From assembly GCA_040954595.2 (NCBI GenBank), contig CM082582.2:7502001-7566000 (forward strand): 64,000 nucleotides of DNA, in the 5' to 3' direction. Within the stretch, counting starts at the first letter, position 1; each line of letters begins with the position of its first letter. Below are positions 10,862 through 27,690 of this stretch, piece after piece. The stretch is from Balanoglossus misakiensis. Lineage: Eukaryota > Hemichordata. Below the pieces are notes generated by a model that made no database searches, had not been told where the DNA came from, and worked only from the letters and a program-made list of their open reading frames with translations. The translations under genes and the position numbers were made by a program.

Positions 10862-11779
10862 TTAGGCAGTTGATGCTGGAATAAGATCCAATGACGTCAC
10901 GTGGGGAAATCCGCCTGCGTCAGTGTTACCCTTGATGAAGAGACCGAGCTTCTGATTGGCCGCCACAGTTGCCGCATCTGTCGGCTTGTTCGCAAACACG
11001 TAGTGTCGTCCATCATCACTGACCGTCACGATGTCGGCGTCCCAAACCTGTAAAGAGCGGAAGTGACGCACAATAAACGGAAGCCACATTTTCACACAAT
11101 GGCGATGGCCTGGCACTACCTGTTGCGCGTTATACATCTTCTTCGTGAATTAATGAGCAGTACCATTATCAACCAACAAAATTGAAGCGGAGTTTTTGTT
11201 TAAAATGATTGACGTTTGTAACTGCCAGGCATTCTCAGGCTGTAATTTCAAGGTTTAGTTTTCACCCATCCTGAAAACCACTCCCAAAAATGACGGAAAT
11301 TTCTCGTGTTAGATGAGTCCTATTCAAGACATATGATTTTAATTAACGGGACATTAGCTGTAACTTTCGGCTTGTGTATAATCCAAATAAAATGATTGTC
11401 AACGATATTGCAAGTTCAACAATTCAGCCACGTTATTTCTTCGGGTATAAGAGAGTAAAACAGTATATACTAGTCATATTTAGCAAAACTTTGTTTTATA
11501 AAAATATAATGAAGTATTCTCTTTTTGTTAAAACCGGCATTGGAAAGTGATTGACATCGACTAGGCATTGTGTTGTGTTACCTTCAATCCGTGGATTTGC
11601 TGGGCGAAATTGACTACAACATTCCAACCATCGGCCATGTCTTGACTGGCGCTGCTTTCGAGAACGCCAGCAAAGCCGTTTTTCCACGATGTGAATTTTG
11701 TCAGTCCCTGGGCCCAGGTTCCACAGAACTGACAGCAGATAACCACAGCCAGGACGGCGAAGCTGCGACGGACGCTCAT
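10862..11779 (-). CDS. Stand-alone secreted CBM2-like carbohydrate-binding protein
   Basis: Two exons, 11582-11779 and 10862-11047, joined in phase 0 (donor AAG|GTAACA, acceptor TTTACAG|GTTTGG), giving 127 residues. Residues 1-24 form a signal peptide (SFAVLAVVICCQFCGTWA). The rest matches the layout of a family 2 carbohydrate-binding module: a Trp/Gly strand (WKNGFAGVL), a DGWNVVVNF strand, then VWDADIVTVSDDG and a GGFPHVTSLDL end. It aligns by eye with the N-terminal module of the neighbouring GH9 enzyme, and the intron falls at the same point in both, right before the (T/V)W(N/D)(V/A)D strand. CBM2 modules bind crystalline cellulose or chitin through exposed tryptophans. No catalytic domain follows; the frame ends with TAA. 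It probably acts outside the cell, perhaps delivered with the cellulase. Confidence 0.75.
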
Positions 11780-12498
11780 GATATCGCGATATTTCTTCTC
11801 TATCGGGCGCGGTTAAAGAGCAACCGATTGACCGGAGTTTAAATTTTCTCGAATCACGACTGTCTAATAAGAGGGTCGACTCTACGAAAGAGAAATGTTT
11901 CTGTCGGCAAATATTATTTTAATGCTTCTGAATCACTAAATGTCGGCAATTAAAGCTACTTTTGAACAAATATGCTAAAATTTGACGCACGGACCGCCTG
12001 TATCGTTTTATTACTCTGGATGCGACACAATAGTCACACTTTTCTGCTTTGAAAAAAATAATATTTGCTCGATTGAAATTCACTTAACCTAGTGGGAAGA
12101 ACGAATCCAGCAAGGCGATGATGACGGAACGTCCATTGTCACGAATATTAAAAATGTTATAAAGCATATCATGTTGTGTGGGTTTTTATATATTTCTCTA
12201 AATGGACGCCACGTGTTGTGTGTAATGAAGGTTTATTAAATCGACATCGGTTTTTTAATTGGGAACGGTAAGACACGCTAAAAGTATTCGAACAAAAGAA
12301 ATTCTAACCCGCTGTTATGAGAATGGTGTCGATTTACCGAAGTAGGCACTTTGTTAAAACATCGTACACGGTGTACTCCGCGAAGCGAAAAGCGCTTTCG
12401 TCAGCCTTTTTTATCTATCTCAGTGGGTCATTACGACAAAACGGTCCATAGCTGCAGAACTACGCTCATTTTCCCCCGAAGACTCAAACCGCATCGAC
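11780..12498. promoter_or_regulatory. Shared intergenic region of divergent CBM2-like and GH9 genes
   Basis: 719 bases separate the two divergent start codons. No coding potential. The head-to-head arrangement and short spacing make a bidirectional control region likely; no specific factor site is claimed. Confidence 0.45.
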
Positions 12499-16429
<3,931 letters not shown>

Positions 16430-16808
16430 GGTTGAGTGCCTGTACAACGGACGTGCATAAGAAACACTGGATATAACGAAGCAATGCCGGACATCGACAA
16501 AGAACTTCATAACTTTACTTCCAACTTTTATTGTGACCGTAGAGTTCGGAATGTAAAATGTGTTAACTTACTAGATGTCTCCTACTATAAAATAAACTCA
16601 CGCAACAACACTTCTGATTGTATTGGTATAATTCTATTGGCACGGGTACTGAGACTTTTAAAAATGAAATTGTAGTAAGGATAATAACTTCTCTGTTTTT
16701 ATTCATATTTTGCCTGAAAATTTGTGCTACTCAGTGCGTATAGGCATACTTCTTATCAAGTTTAGCAAAACCATGGTTTGATGGTATCCGGTGATGCAAT
16801 AACATTAT

Positions 16809-16878
16809 TAGCCCGGAGACACAGGCGTCGATCTAGAATACAATCCTTTTCCCCTACTACGCCTGTGTCTCCGGGCTA
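16809..16878. repeat. Perfect 20-bp inverted repeat, MITE-like hairpin
   Basis: Arms 16809-16828 (TAGCCCGGAGACACAGGCGT) and 16859-16878 are exact reverse complements with a 30-base spacer. The 10-mer ATAACATTAT occurs at both outer ends, resembling a target-site duplication. Probably a tiny non-autonomous transposon; a stem-loop RNA is less likely. Confidence 0.7.
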
Positions 16879-17195
16879 TAACATTATAAACGAGAAATGA
16901 ATATTCTTTATAAAGGAAATGCCAAATTCGTGTTTCTCGCTAGTCTACCATGCCATTCTCCCTGGTAAAACACAGTAATATCATCAAAACAATCAACGAC
17001 GACACACACCTATGCTAGTGACCTTTGACCCGGAAGAGGCGGCTGTTCGAGTCATCGTCAAAATGGCCGCATAGTGCAGGCAATGTGAACGTCCGCTATG
17101 ACAAATTTATTCCACATATGAACCCACAGGATTATGAATGCCAAATGTTCGTGAAGATTATTGCAGGGGTGATAAAACTGACAACTCTGTGAAAT

Positions 17196-20100
17196 ATGTC
17201 GATGCGGGAGATAAAACTTTGCCTACTCGGGGTAAGTATCATCTTTAAAGTTGACGACTCGACTCACGGTACGACCTTCCGTGTTTGATCCCCATTCGCC
17301 TTGCTTTGAGTGTCATTGTGTGTTACAGCTGATGACGCGTACACCGGTTGTCATCACATGGGTTTCGATGTTGCCTGGTGACCCTTTGGAGAAGTTTTTC
17401 GTATAAAATTGACGAGGGGGGCATTGTGCGTGAGAGAAATCGGGGCCGGAGTTGGTCGTACATTTCTGATACATGGCCGACCTGGTGAGATTGTACCACT
17501 GCACTACATAGCCGAACCCACGAAAACGCCAGTCCAGGGTAGATTTGGGACCCGTGCCCAGAAAGCTGAAATCACCAACTTCCTGCTATGACATTTTGCC
17601 ATTTACAACACCCACGGTTTGGCAACAGAAACGAGACAGAAAGAATGTATCATAGACACCTTCATTTTGAGGTCACGATCGACCGTCTCGATATCATTTT
17701 CTGGATATCGATTTACCTAGTGCCAAGGTCAGGCAGTGTCTCTCGAGTTGCAGAGGTCCGAGAAAAATATCTTCATCAATCTTTGCCCCTCCGGGAAGCG
17801 TTTTTGCTGTGTGTAGAATTATCACAGGACGGAAAACGGACAAACCAACCTGTACCTGAGAGCTCCAGAAAACAATAACACCGTTGTTCGGCCTCAGAAT
17901 CTGATACTGACATTCTCTGACGATGACGTCATATTAATAAGCGATCACCTGACTATGATTTTTGTCTTTGTCTATGAATGCAGTTCAAGTCCCATAATTA
18001 ACAATATCAGTGAGATGGGTAGGATTATTGTAAATGCCCATTTGCAAATGTAACTCAAATTTGTATTGCGTTCAATATTTTTGGATTATCCAGGAATTGA
18101 AAGCTGATATGTTGTACAATAAATTATCATACATCATCACATGTAGTATTTTTTGTACCCTAAACTCATCAATGAGGGGAGTTCAAACTAAAAAAAATGG
18201 GTGATCTTTTAACCCTCTGACCTTGTTTCCTTCTGTAGAGGTTGAATTTCACCACAGAAAACAATGGATTAAGGTTGAACTTTACCATAGAAAACAGCGG
18301 ATTTCATTTGGATCAAACCATTGTGATGAAAGGGTTAAACAAAAATTTTTTTTTTATTTTTCTTTCATTTAGGATTCTGGAGTTGGCAAGTCAAGTCTGG
18401 TTCAAAGATTTGTGTCAGACACATTCAATACACATTCACAACCAACTATTGGGTAAGACCTGTAAATTAAGTTGCTTTTCTTTCCATTATGTGGTCATGA
18501 CTGTGAAGTCAATTTCCCCCCCGGGCACAAATCAGTATCAATGAAATTTCTTCCTGTGACAGTGCATGGTGCAAAATTCTGGTCATACTTTGTGGACACA
18601 TCACAGTTGATGAAATTTCCTCTTCTCTTTCAGTGCATCTTTTATGTCGAAAACACTGGTAGTCGATGACCAGTCATACAAGTTTCAAATATGGGACACG
18701 GCTGGTCAAGAAAAGGTAAGAGGAAAAAACAAGAATTAGCAAAAATATGAAACTCATTTAAATTTATGGGAAGGGGTCATAATCATGTGGAGTTCACTAC
18801 ATTCAAATTATTTGTATGTACTTCAGCAGATTTTATTAGGTTTCACAAAGTATTCCCTGCCAACAAATTTTACTATAACTCGTAAGTCATTTTATGATCG
18901 TCCATTTTTATATACTTTTAACATCTTTAATGTGAAATACTTCCTGAAAAAATATTTTGTCTCTTAGATATATTAGAATGAGGATGTGAAAATTACCACA
19001 CACAAAAATGCTCAGTTCAACCTTAGTGTAAATATGATTTACATTTGGTGTGTTAATCATCCATTCCTGGTAAATCCAGAGATCAGACTCCTTCCTTCTT
19101 TTTCTAATGTTACATTGTTTCTATTTCACTCTGTCTCATTTGGTTTAATGTGGTGACGATAGTTGCAATAGCATTGTTCACATACCCACAGTTTATGGCT
19201 GGCCCTGGCCGTGGCTAATAATCCAATTGAAGGGGTCAGATCTGTGTCTGCACTTACACATTTCGAAATGAGTTGATGGCTTAGTTTCTCCTCTGTCTTT
19301 TTCAATTTCTTCAGTACAGGGGATTAGCTCCTATGTATTACAGAGGTGCTGCTGCTGCAGTTATTGTCTATGACATCACCAGAGAGGTAAGTTCAATTAT
19401 CTGCCAGATTTGGGGGTTGCTGTAATACTGGGGACTACACAGATGGCACCATGGCGAAGTGCCTGTCAAAAATAAAAATCGATTTAGAGGCAAGTGATGG
19501 GAGCAGTGTATTAGCCATTAAACAGGACAGTAAATATTGCCTTATATTTGCATACGAGTTTGAATGAAAACGGGAATGACAGTGTTACAAATGGGGTCTG
19601 ATCAAGACCAGGTTAGCCACTTCTATGTTTGGCAATTTGAAAGTTAAGAAATTGGAAATTATAACATGGTTCTCTTGGCTTTCTCTCTCCTTTTTTCCAG
19701 AGTTCATTTTCAGCGGTCAAGATGTGGGTGAGGGAGCTAGAGCAGTACGGACCTCACGACGTCGTCCTAGCGATAGCGGGAAACAAGAACGATCTGGTCG
19801 ACCAGAGAGAAGTCAATGGCGAGGAGGCGGAGAAATACGCTGATCAGATCGGCGCCACGTTCGTGGAAACCAGCGCCAAGACCGCAGCGAACGTTACACA
19901 GATATTTACAGCAATCAGTAAGTCATCGATCCTTATCACACACACACACACACACCCATGCACCCTCCCCCTCCCTGCATTGTCCCTCTTGTTTCCCCTC
20001 CCCATTTGTATGTACGTGTTTCATTACGTTGTTGGAAGGGCGAAAGTGCAGACTGTGAGATTGACGGTGCCCTTCACTATTCCCCCGTGTGCAGCATGGA

Positions 20101-21075
20101 AAGCACCCCCAAGTGGCAGAACATTCAGCCCTGTTGTAATATAATGCTGCTAATCTGAGAAAACATTTCACTCAGCTGATGAATGGAATATGGCGAGAAC
20201 ACATTCAACTTCCATACATAGTGATCTGGGTGAAATATATTTTTTGTTTGTTTCAGTATCAGCATTCAGCATAATGAGATACTTTGCTAGAAGCATGTTA
20301 TCAGAGACAAATTTAACATCACAGTGTCTCCTTATCTAAATATCCGGGATGAAACTGACTTACTTAGGGCGGTCAGTCAGGCCTTGTCAGACCATTATTT
20401 GTCCATAGCACTGCACATCACCAATTGCCACCCCCACCCCCACCCCCACCCTCTCCTACAATGCACTCCATGCATGCATATTGACACCGTCACCTCATGT
20501 GAACTTCTGGTTTCTCTTCCCACAGCGAGGAAACTTCCAGCCGAGGTCATAGTTCACAGTAATACGGTCAGGCCTCAACCGCCGCCCTCCCGTACGAGCA
20601 AGAAGTCGTGCTGTTCTAGAGCATAAGACAAAACAAAACAAACAAAAGATACGCATAGTAGAGGCACCACAGTGAACGCACAGACCGAAAAGCCGTCAGC
20701 ACGATTAGGACATCGCATGACCGGACCACTTCATCACTAATTTTTTTTTACTCGACCTTCATTCCTTTGCTCACCCACTTTCTCATTCACTCATGCAGTA
20801 CATCCTTCCTGTCTGTGTCCTCGACCCCTTCTTCCTTCCCACCCACCCACCCGCCCCTCCTCCCTCACCGAGGATCCAACTCAAAAAGACGTTCTGGTTC
20901 CCTCTTTGCAGCAAGAAAACTTCCAGCCGAAGCCTCGGTTTCCGCGAGACAAGTGAGGGGAAACTACCACCAGCAGCAGCAGCAGTCTCACCAACAAGTG
21001 CAGCACGGAATGCAGCTGCAAGCGCAGGAACGACAGGAAGGAAGTAGTTCTTGCTGTTTTGGGAGAACCAAGTAG
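17196..21075 (+). CDS. Rab22/Rab31-like small GTPase (Rab5 subfamily)
   Basis: Exons 17196-17231, 18373-18452, 18634-18715, 19315-19386, 19701-19917, then one of two last exons: 20526-20626 (195 residues) or 20912-21075 (216 residues). Start MSMREIKLCLLG aligns with the RAB22A N-terminus. All GTP-binding motifs are present: GDSGVGKS (P-loop), PTIGASF (switch I), WDTAGQE (switch II), GNKND and ETSAK. The switch region YRGLAPMYYRG and VIVYDIT are typical of Rab22/31 and Rab5. Known role: vesicle traffic between early endosomes, trans-Golgi and plasma membrane; prenylated C-terminal cysteines anchor it. Both last exons begin with the same RKLPAE linker and end with a double cysteine (SCCSRA or SSCCFGRTK). 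The first intron exceeds 1 kb. RAB22A versus RAB31 cannot be separated here, since one invertebrate gene is expected to be co-orthologous to both. Confidence 0.9.
20912..21075 (+). other. Alternative last exon of the Rab22/31-like gene
   Basis: Acceptor CTCTTTGCAG, phase 1, encodes RKLPAEAS, a Gln-rich stretch with five consecutive Gln, and a terminal CCFGRTK. It competes with exon 20526-20626 for the donor at 19917. Both exons open with RKLPAE, so one arose by duplication of the other. Confidence 0.8.
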
Positions 21076-23100
21076 AACCTTCTTTTTTTTCCCTTCTTCT
21101 TCTCTCCAGCTCTCTTTCATGCTTGCCCACAATGCATTGCAACATGTGGTGATCAACAGGAACGCCTTAATTCAATTTAGAATGAGAAATGTAGGTTTTA
21201 CACAACTGTAATACTCGTAATCTGGCCTAGTCTTTCTCCTTTTCTCGTGTTTCTCATGTTTTTCCCTAGAATATTCAAATTACAATATCCTGAAATTAGC
21301 CTCCAGATCTCTCAAAGGAAATCTTTTAGTTTTAATAAAAGGGACAAAATAAAAATAATTCTTGTCAAAAAAATTTACTGAAATATGCACATCATGCTGA
21401 GAAACTTCCAGCTGTCACTGACACAGAATCAAGATATTTAGGGATGTGATCATGTTTTTTTCCAATTCAGTTTCAAAAAGATATTGGATGTTAGATTTTT
21501 CCTTTTGGACTGGCTCTACTTTACTTTAAGTTTGGTTTTGTTCGCTTATGCATTGTAGACAGATGTAGGTTGTAATATTTGTTGTGTTTTCTCCTGCCAC
21601 AACTACAATTCCATATCTCTGTCAGTCACTCTATATAATAAACTAGAATTGTATTTTGAAATAGAATCTCTGTCATATTGTGTATTGCACAATGCATTTC
21701 TGTGCCTAAACTCAATGTCATCGCCTATTTACCATATTTTCAATATTTTTTGTCGGTTTTTCTGTTATGAGGAGAACGTATACAATATTTTGAATTTACA
21801 TGAATGCCTTTCTACTGGAATCATTGTTTGCCAGTGCTTGAAATAGTTTTCGATAGATTATTTTTTTTTACCAGTCGCTTTCATGGGAGACCTGCAACAT
21901 CCTAGCACTAAATTTGCAAGCAACCAAAAAGGGTACGAGAAACTCAGCCCTGTGGGGAGCTATTTACACACCTCTGTTACATAGCAGTGCACCCCCCTGA
22001 CGCTGTACAGAGGCAGAAAGCAGAGAACCAGCACAGCAGTGCTTGCTTCTGCAACTGCCGCAGTGCTGCTGCAGGGTGTTATACATATCAGGGTGCTGCA
22101 GAGCTGCTTCTCACACCCCAAGTCCCTGCAGCAACTCAATTTTTTCCTCAACTGCGTAAAAGGACTGCTGGCAATTATAGTGGTACATGTACATGTGTAA
22201 CAGCTGTTTTTTGACATGAGAGTAACAGGGAAATGTTTCAAGACTTGCCTGGGGTTTTGCATCTGTGTACGAGTGGTTCATCTGTGTAATCGTCTCTGAA
22301 ACAGCCTTTGGCTGTTACCAGCTCCCTTCTGTTGAACTTGCTTTCTCCTGAACATTTTTTTGTCGGTGAAATCCCTTTTCCGATCAGACACTGTCTTGAT
22401 GGAAAAGGCGTGTACCATGCTGATCCAGTAGCAGTCTATTTATATCTCTTGTCAGGGTTATTGTTATTTAAATTATGGCTTTTGTAATGTAAATACAGGT
22501 GGGCCAACTTCATGAAGAGCTGTGGGAAGCATCCCTGTGTCTGTAATAGTGTAGTCACTGTCCCTATAGAGGGACTATGGTTTAGTTCAGGGGTGTGTAG
22601 TTGGCTAGGCTGTATTAGAAACTACAAGTGATTTGATTTCATGTACTGATATCAGTGGGGATTTTTACAGTAATTTTTTATACAATGAAAAGTTGTCAAA
22701 GTTGGACCTGAGTGGTCTACTAAGTGCTTCTGCCAATCACAAACGCTGTAACAAACGGCACATTCTATAAACCAAACAGTGCCGCCAGTGTTCAGATTAA
22801 GGTTTCTTTTGTTCCAGATGCATCTTTAAAAAAATCTTTAGCAAATAGGTATTAAACGTAAATACGCTGAACTTAAAACGATGTGACTTTATTACAGACG
22901 TGAGTAATATATTGATATTGACATGTCATGATTTTTTAAGGAACGCTTTTTTCAACTTGAAGGAATTCGACTATTCCAAAGCTTAGTGACCTGTGGATTC
23001 TTTGCTTTAATAAGTAATTTAAGATTGTAGTGTACTAGTGAAAGACTCGTTCAAGCTATGGTACAAATAAACTGATTTTAGATATCACCTGTGATTTGCT
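21076..23100 (+). other. Long 3' untranslated region / downstream flank of the Rab gene
   Basis: No coding exons. T-rich sequence typical of 3' UTR with a canonical AATAAA at 23066-23071. Several earlier weak signals exist, so the end point is uncertain. Confidence 0.45.
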
Positions 23101-24205
23101 GTAACATTGTGTTAAATCGTCATAAGTTTCATGGGCTGAGCTTTCTGATGGTATTAATCAGTTTTGCCAAATCTTGCAACCGCAGGACACTTTGTGATGT
23201 TCAAACACCCGGAGGACAGAACCAGAGTTTATTGTCCCCTCGAAACATTAACACACAATAGTCGTTGTGCTTGTCATAATGATAAATAACTTTTACTGTT
23301 TCTTTGAGGTTTGAGGATACAAAGGCGACACATTGCTCAAAGACAACGCATTTGGGATACGTGTGTACGCCCGGTGTACGCAAGACCATTGACCCACGAC
23401 TGGGGCGCACGGAGGGTGAATATTAATGTAGACATAAGCATGCTTATTTTCCGAAAAATCGTGTCTCCGAAGCCTGCGTCTCAAGATCTGGATGCATTTC
23501 GAGAACAATAGTCTACGCGGTTTATAAACCTTAATTATAAGTGATTAAAATGCATTGTCCTAGGCTTATTTGTTGCCGGGTTTTTTTAGTATTTGGATTA
23601 TAATTCCGTATAATATCGGTTTTATAGTACACTTTTTATGCTTTTCAAATACGACTCGGGTATCGGCAAATGCTGTGTCCGCGTCTTGCCTTCAGTGTTT
23701 TATCAAGCCGCTGGAACTGTAAGCCAGGCTTTATATTTCACAAGTCGGATTTTAAGTTTAGTACTGTAAGATTTAAAACATGTTATGTAAAGATTTATAA
23801 AGAGAAAATGTTTATCGGAAACAAATCCACATATCTCAGTCTAACGGGTTTCTTTTGTTTGCAAGGAAACATTCATTGTTTCAAACGAGTGGGGAATGTC
23901 GGACTTTGCATGTCCGGAGTCGGAAAACCACCGCGGACAACCCGAAAGTTCCGGATGGAACAATATAAAAGCGCCCTCACGCGTGCATTCTATTCATTCC
24001 GTGTTGATGTCATAATGGAACGTTGGTTCGTAGACGAAGTTGTTTACGGGTGTCATTGAAAAAACTGTCATCGGAAGAAAATATTAGAAAGATGACAACT
24101 CCGATCACATCCCTTGAGCAGTGAGGCTGTGTGAGAAACCACTTCCACTGCTGAGGAATCTTGTGTTTCCGACCAGAGACGCGAAAAAAGTGTATATAAA
24201 CAGTT
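23101..24205. other. Intergenic region with candidate promoter of the His-rich gene
   Basis: No gene seen. TATAAAAG at 23964-23971 would place a start site near 23995, upstream of the ATG at 24206. A second TATA-like site near 24191 would instead favour the ATG at 24227. Confidence 0.4.
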
Positions 24206-27117
24206 ATGGAAGATGCATCGTCCCTCACAATGCGTTCGGCGCAGTGCGTCAACGTCAATAACAAGAAGGAAAGACTCCATCTGAAAGGTCTGGAAAGGTA
24301 TGTGTTGATTTCTATTCTTCTTCGTCTTCATCTCCTTCTTCATCGTCACCGTCGTCGTCATCATCACCACCACATATCATCATCATCATCATGACCGTCA
24401 TCATCGACACCACTTTTTTTTCTTGTCGAACAAAACAACTTGAAATAATACAACATTCTTCCGCACCAACAGATCCCTCGAAAACGCCTTCGACGTCAAG
24501 AAACACATATACAGACAAGAAGAGCGAGACATGATGCGCCATTTGCAGAAATTACAGCGAGAAAAAGAGATCAGGCATTCCTCGTACTCCATTCAGTTGG
24601 AAAATGTCGAAGATATGAAACCAGCAAACAACCACGAATACAAGGTAATACTCGGCAAGACGCTACATAGTCGTGTATACGATTACATCCGTGCAATATT
24701 GAAAGATCCAAATTTAAAACACATTTGTCATCATATATTAATCTGTCTCCGTCTATCTATCTATCTGTCTGTCTGTCTGTCTGTCTGACTCTCTCTCTCT
24801 CTCTTAATTGTACTCAGGAATCATGGGATCAAAATCAAAGGTAAGGCTGAATTGGATTAAACTATTGGCTGTACGACATCTTTTGCCTCTATAACAACAC
24901 AGTAAATGAAATTGGTTCTTGTTATTCACGGAAATTTCTTTTTTTTTCTCCCTGTAGTTCACATCAACACATCCACGACTGCCGCTATAACACTTCCTGT
25001 CATGCCCACCACATGCTCCCTCCTGTTGACGGCAGCCGGGATTTCCATGTCAGACCTCATCACGGTCACGGGCATGGTCACCATCACGGGCATGGCCATG
25101 GTCATCATCACCATGGCCACCACAACCACCATAATCACCATGGCCACGGTCACCACCACGCCAAAGATCACCATCTCCACCCGGAACAGCATCTTCATCC
25201 CGGCGCGCACCCGGTCCAGCATCACAGCATTCACCGCTTGCAGCATTCCCAGAGACATCTGGCGTCAGACGTTGCCAGGGACGACCACAGGGGCCACGCT
25301 ACTCCACGGCACGACCACGGCAGGAAAGACTCGCACCTCCCCGACGTGCATCACGCCGACCATCGCCACGGAAAGGACCACCACTCTCCGCCGAATGCAT
25401 ACCACGGCCACCGGCGTCACACTATCGCCGGGTCGGACGAGCGCCACTCACGGCCCGCCAACCACCACCTGCTGGATGGCCGCTTTCATCAGTACGCGTG
25501 GCATGATGACAGTCATGTTGGCCAGCCAGCGATGAAACCCCGCCCGCCATCATCGGCAAAACCGGAAGGACAACCGAAAAAGACTAGTCCCAGCAGGCAC
25601 GTCCGAAAAGACGACATTGCTTCGAAAGATTCAGAAGGGCACATTAAACAGAACGACAACCGCCAGGATAAATCTGCCGGCGCCAAGAGACGAATAACTG
25701 TCGACCAAACCGACGAGCAGATTCTGTCTCGCTCGCCCGAAACCAAGCCAGCAAAACCGGCGCAACACGGAGTCAGCGATCGCCGCAAAGAGCAAGATGT
25801 CGTCCAGTCACAAAACGAGACGAAAGAAGGGGACAGTAAGCCCGGCAACCACAGGATTAAACGACTTAAACACGAGGACCGAGCCATGAAGGATGTGCGC
25901 GGCCGCAGCCACCATACAGTGACAACATCCAAGGAAAAACAACGCAGGGAAAGAACACCTGTTTCACCAAAAACAGGTACACATGCTTTAGTTACAACAT
26001 AACACACCTCTTCCGTATTCTGTGTTGTGATTCGCCAATGTGCCGTCACGTGGGGTGCGTCAGTTTGGCGTTGCTGACTGACATGGCAGAGAAAAAGGGA
26101 AAGCAAATGATAAGTTACAGCAATTGGGCCTTTATAAGAGCTTTCCGTTTGCAGTTTACGTCACTGCATCGCTTGTTATGAACTTTTTAGTAGATTTTTG
26201 TGCAATTAAAGAGGTTTTGTTCAATCGAATTTTCTCTAACTCAGATGGTCAGCAAGGCAGTAGAAGTGAAAAGTCGAAGCAGGCGAAAGACGAGGATCCG
26301 AAGAGCAAAAGTTACCATGCAGCCAGTCCCACGGTGCACGCGGCTGACGTCACGCGAGGCAGCCAATCGCCCCACGCTCGCAGAGAAACTCCTGACAGCC
26401 ACCTCCTCCATCACCACGGAGACCGACATGTCCGGAAGGGCTCCCATGTTCACATTGATCACATGGAGCCTCACAGCCAACACGGGAGCAGCGAAGGGGG
26501 TAGGTCGTCCGTTGATGTTCAATAATAGCAATGATGTATCAACGAAAACAAAATAAATAGCGAGGTGTGTAAAATTAATAATATATCGCGGATTTGTCTT
26601 ACTTTTTTTTACAGACACTACAAACCCGGTGTTGACTGCACTGAAGTCGATAAACCCGTCGTTCTATCGATACCTAGCCGAGAAACACAACATCAGTCTG
26701 AACCCTGAACTGTTGGCCCAGCTGCACACGCTGATGAAATCCAGCACCGATGTCCTGCACGGCAGCCACCCGGAGCGCATCCTGCCGCAGGTGTTCGGCC
26801 CGCACTGCACCACCGGCCGCGCGCACCGCAAGAAGATGCTGGCGCTGGAGTTCCTCACCAAGATGCTGCCGGAGATCGTCAGGCACGCCGAGAACCCGGA
26901 CTTCAACCCGCAGGAGACGCTGCAGTGCCGCTACCTCCGGCTCTCCGGCTCCAACGTGGAGGCGCTGGAGGGCATGTGCCGACAGGACGGCGCCGACGTG
27001 GAGATCCACCCGCACAGTCACATCGACGACCTGGCCAGGTTCGTCTTCGCCAAAACTGATGAGCGGGACGCGGAAAGCCGCGAAGGTCACAGCCAAGTCA
27101 GCATACGGCAACAGTGA
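24206..27117 (+). CDS. His-rich protein of unknown function
   Basis: Six exons with matching phases: 24206-24297, 24473-24644, 24818-24840 (only 23 bases), 24958-25976, 26245-26499, 26615-27117; 687 residues. I do not recognise a family. Residues 27-75 form a charged amphipathic stretch (EERDMMRHLQKLQREKEIR) that looks like a coiled coil. Exon 4 opens with a very dense His/Gly block (HHGHGHGHHHGHGHG) of the kind that binds Zn, Ni or Cu, then a long basic, Ser/Lys/Asp-rich disordered region. The last exon encodes a compact, probably helical domain of about 140 residues (SINPSFYRYLAEKHNISLNP onward, then CRYLRLSGSNVEALEGMCRQ) with GC-rich codons unlike the rest of the gene. No signal peptide, so probably intracellular. 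The coiled-coil start loosely recalls CCDC190-type proteins, but that is weak. Metal buffering or scaffold roles are guesses. Confidence 0.7.
24756..24803. repeat. (CTGT)n/(CT)n microsatellite
   Basis: Simple repeat just before the acceptor of the 23-base micro-exon at 24818; it may act as its polypyrimidine tract. Confidence 0.85.
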
Positions 27118-27690
27118 CTGACGGCTTCCGCTATTCGTAGGAGTGTCGGCGTTGACATTAGATGCGCAGGATAAATTCTGGGCTTGTGCTGAACCATCGA
27201 CACGCAGAGGTAGATTGTCTTGCCAAAGCCATATTTACAATCAGTCTGAGTGTGCTCACGAAGAAATAAAAACGAGAATGCAAACAAACATCTTATTCGT
27301 TGTGTTATGTCAAACACAAAATTCACAACTTTAATGCCTCCATAGAGTTAATACAACGATTGGTGGCCATGTGGAATTTCTAATTTAAGAAATGTTACGC
27401 TGTGACCCCTTAGTTTTATTCGCAACTAAAAAACAATCGCACACTTCAAGAAGCAGACATAGAGAGAAAACAGGGCGCTCCTGTGATACTTTTTTCAGTT
27501 AGGGGGTCTTAAATAGTGTGTAAAATGCTGAGTCTTGAACCATACCCTCTGTTTCCAGATTTTGCATTTAAATGGGAGTACGCTAAATACGCCAATTGTC
27601 ACCTGAAAGGTTTTATGTCCGTGACAAGAACCCCCGCTTGCTACTAAAGTATTTATTATAACCTCCAAACAGTTGAAGGCTACTCTTAGA

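Noticed and set aside
25265-26106. Long antisense frames opposite the His-rich gene (also 26674-27111)
   Set aside because: They are open because His/Gly- and GC-rich coding sequence leaves few stops on the other strand; they cross the splice sites of the real exons and show no domain.
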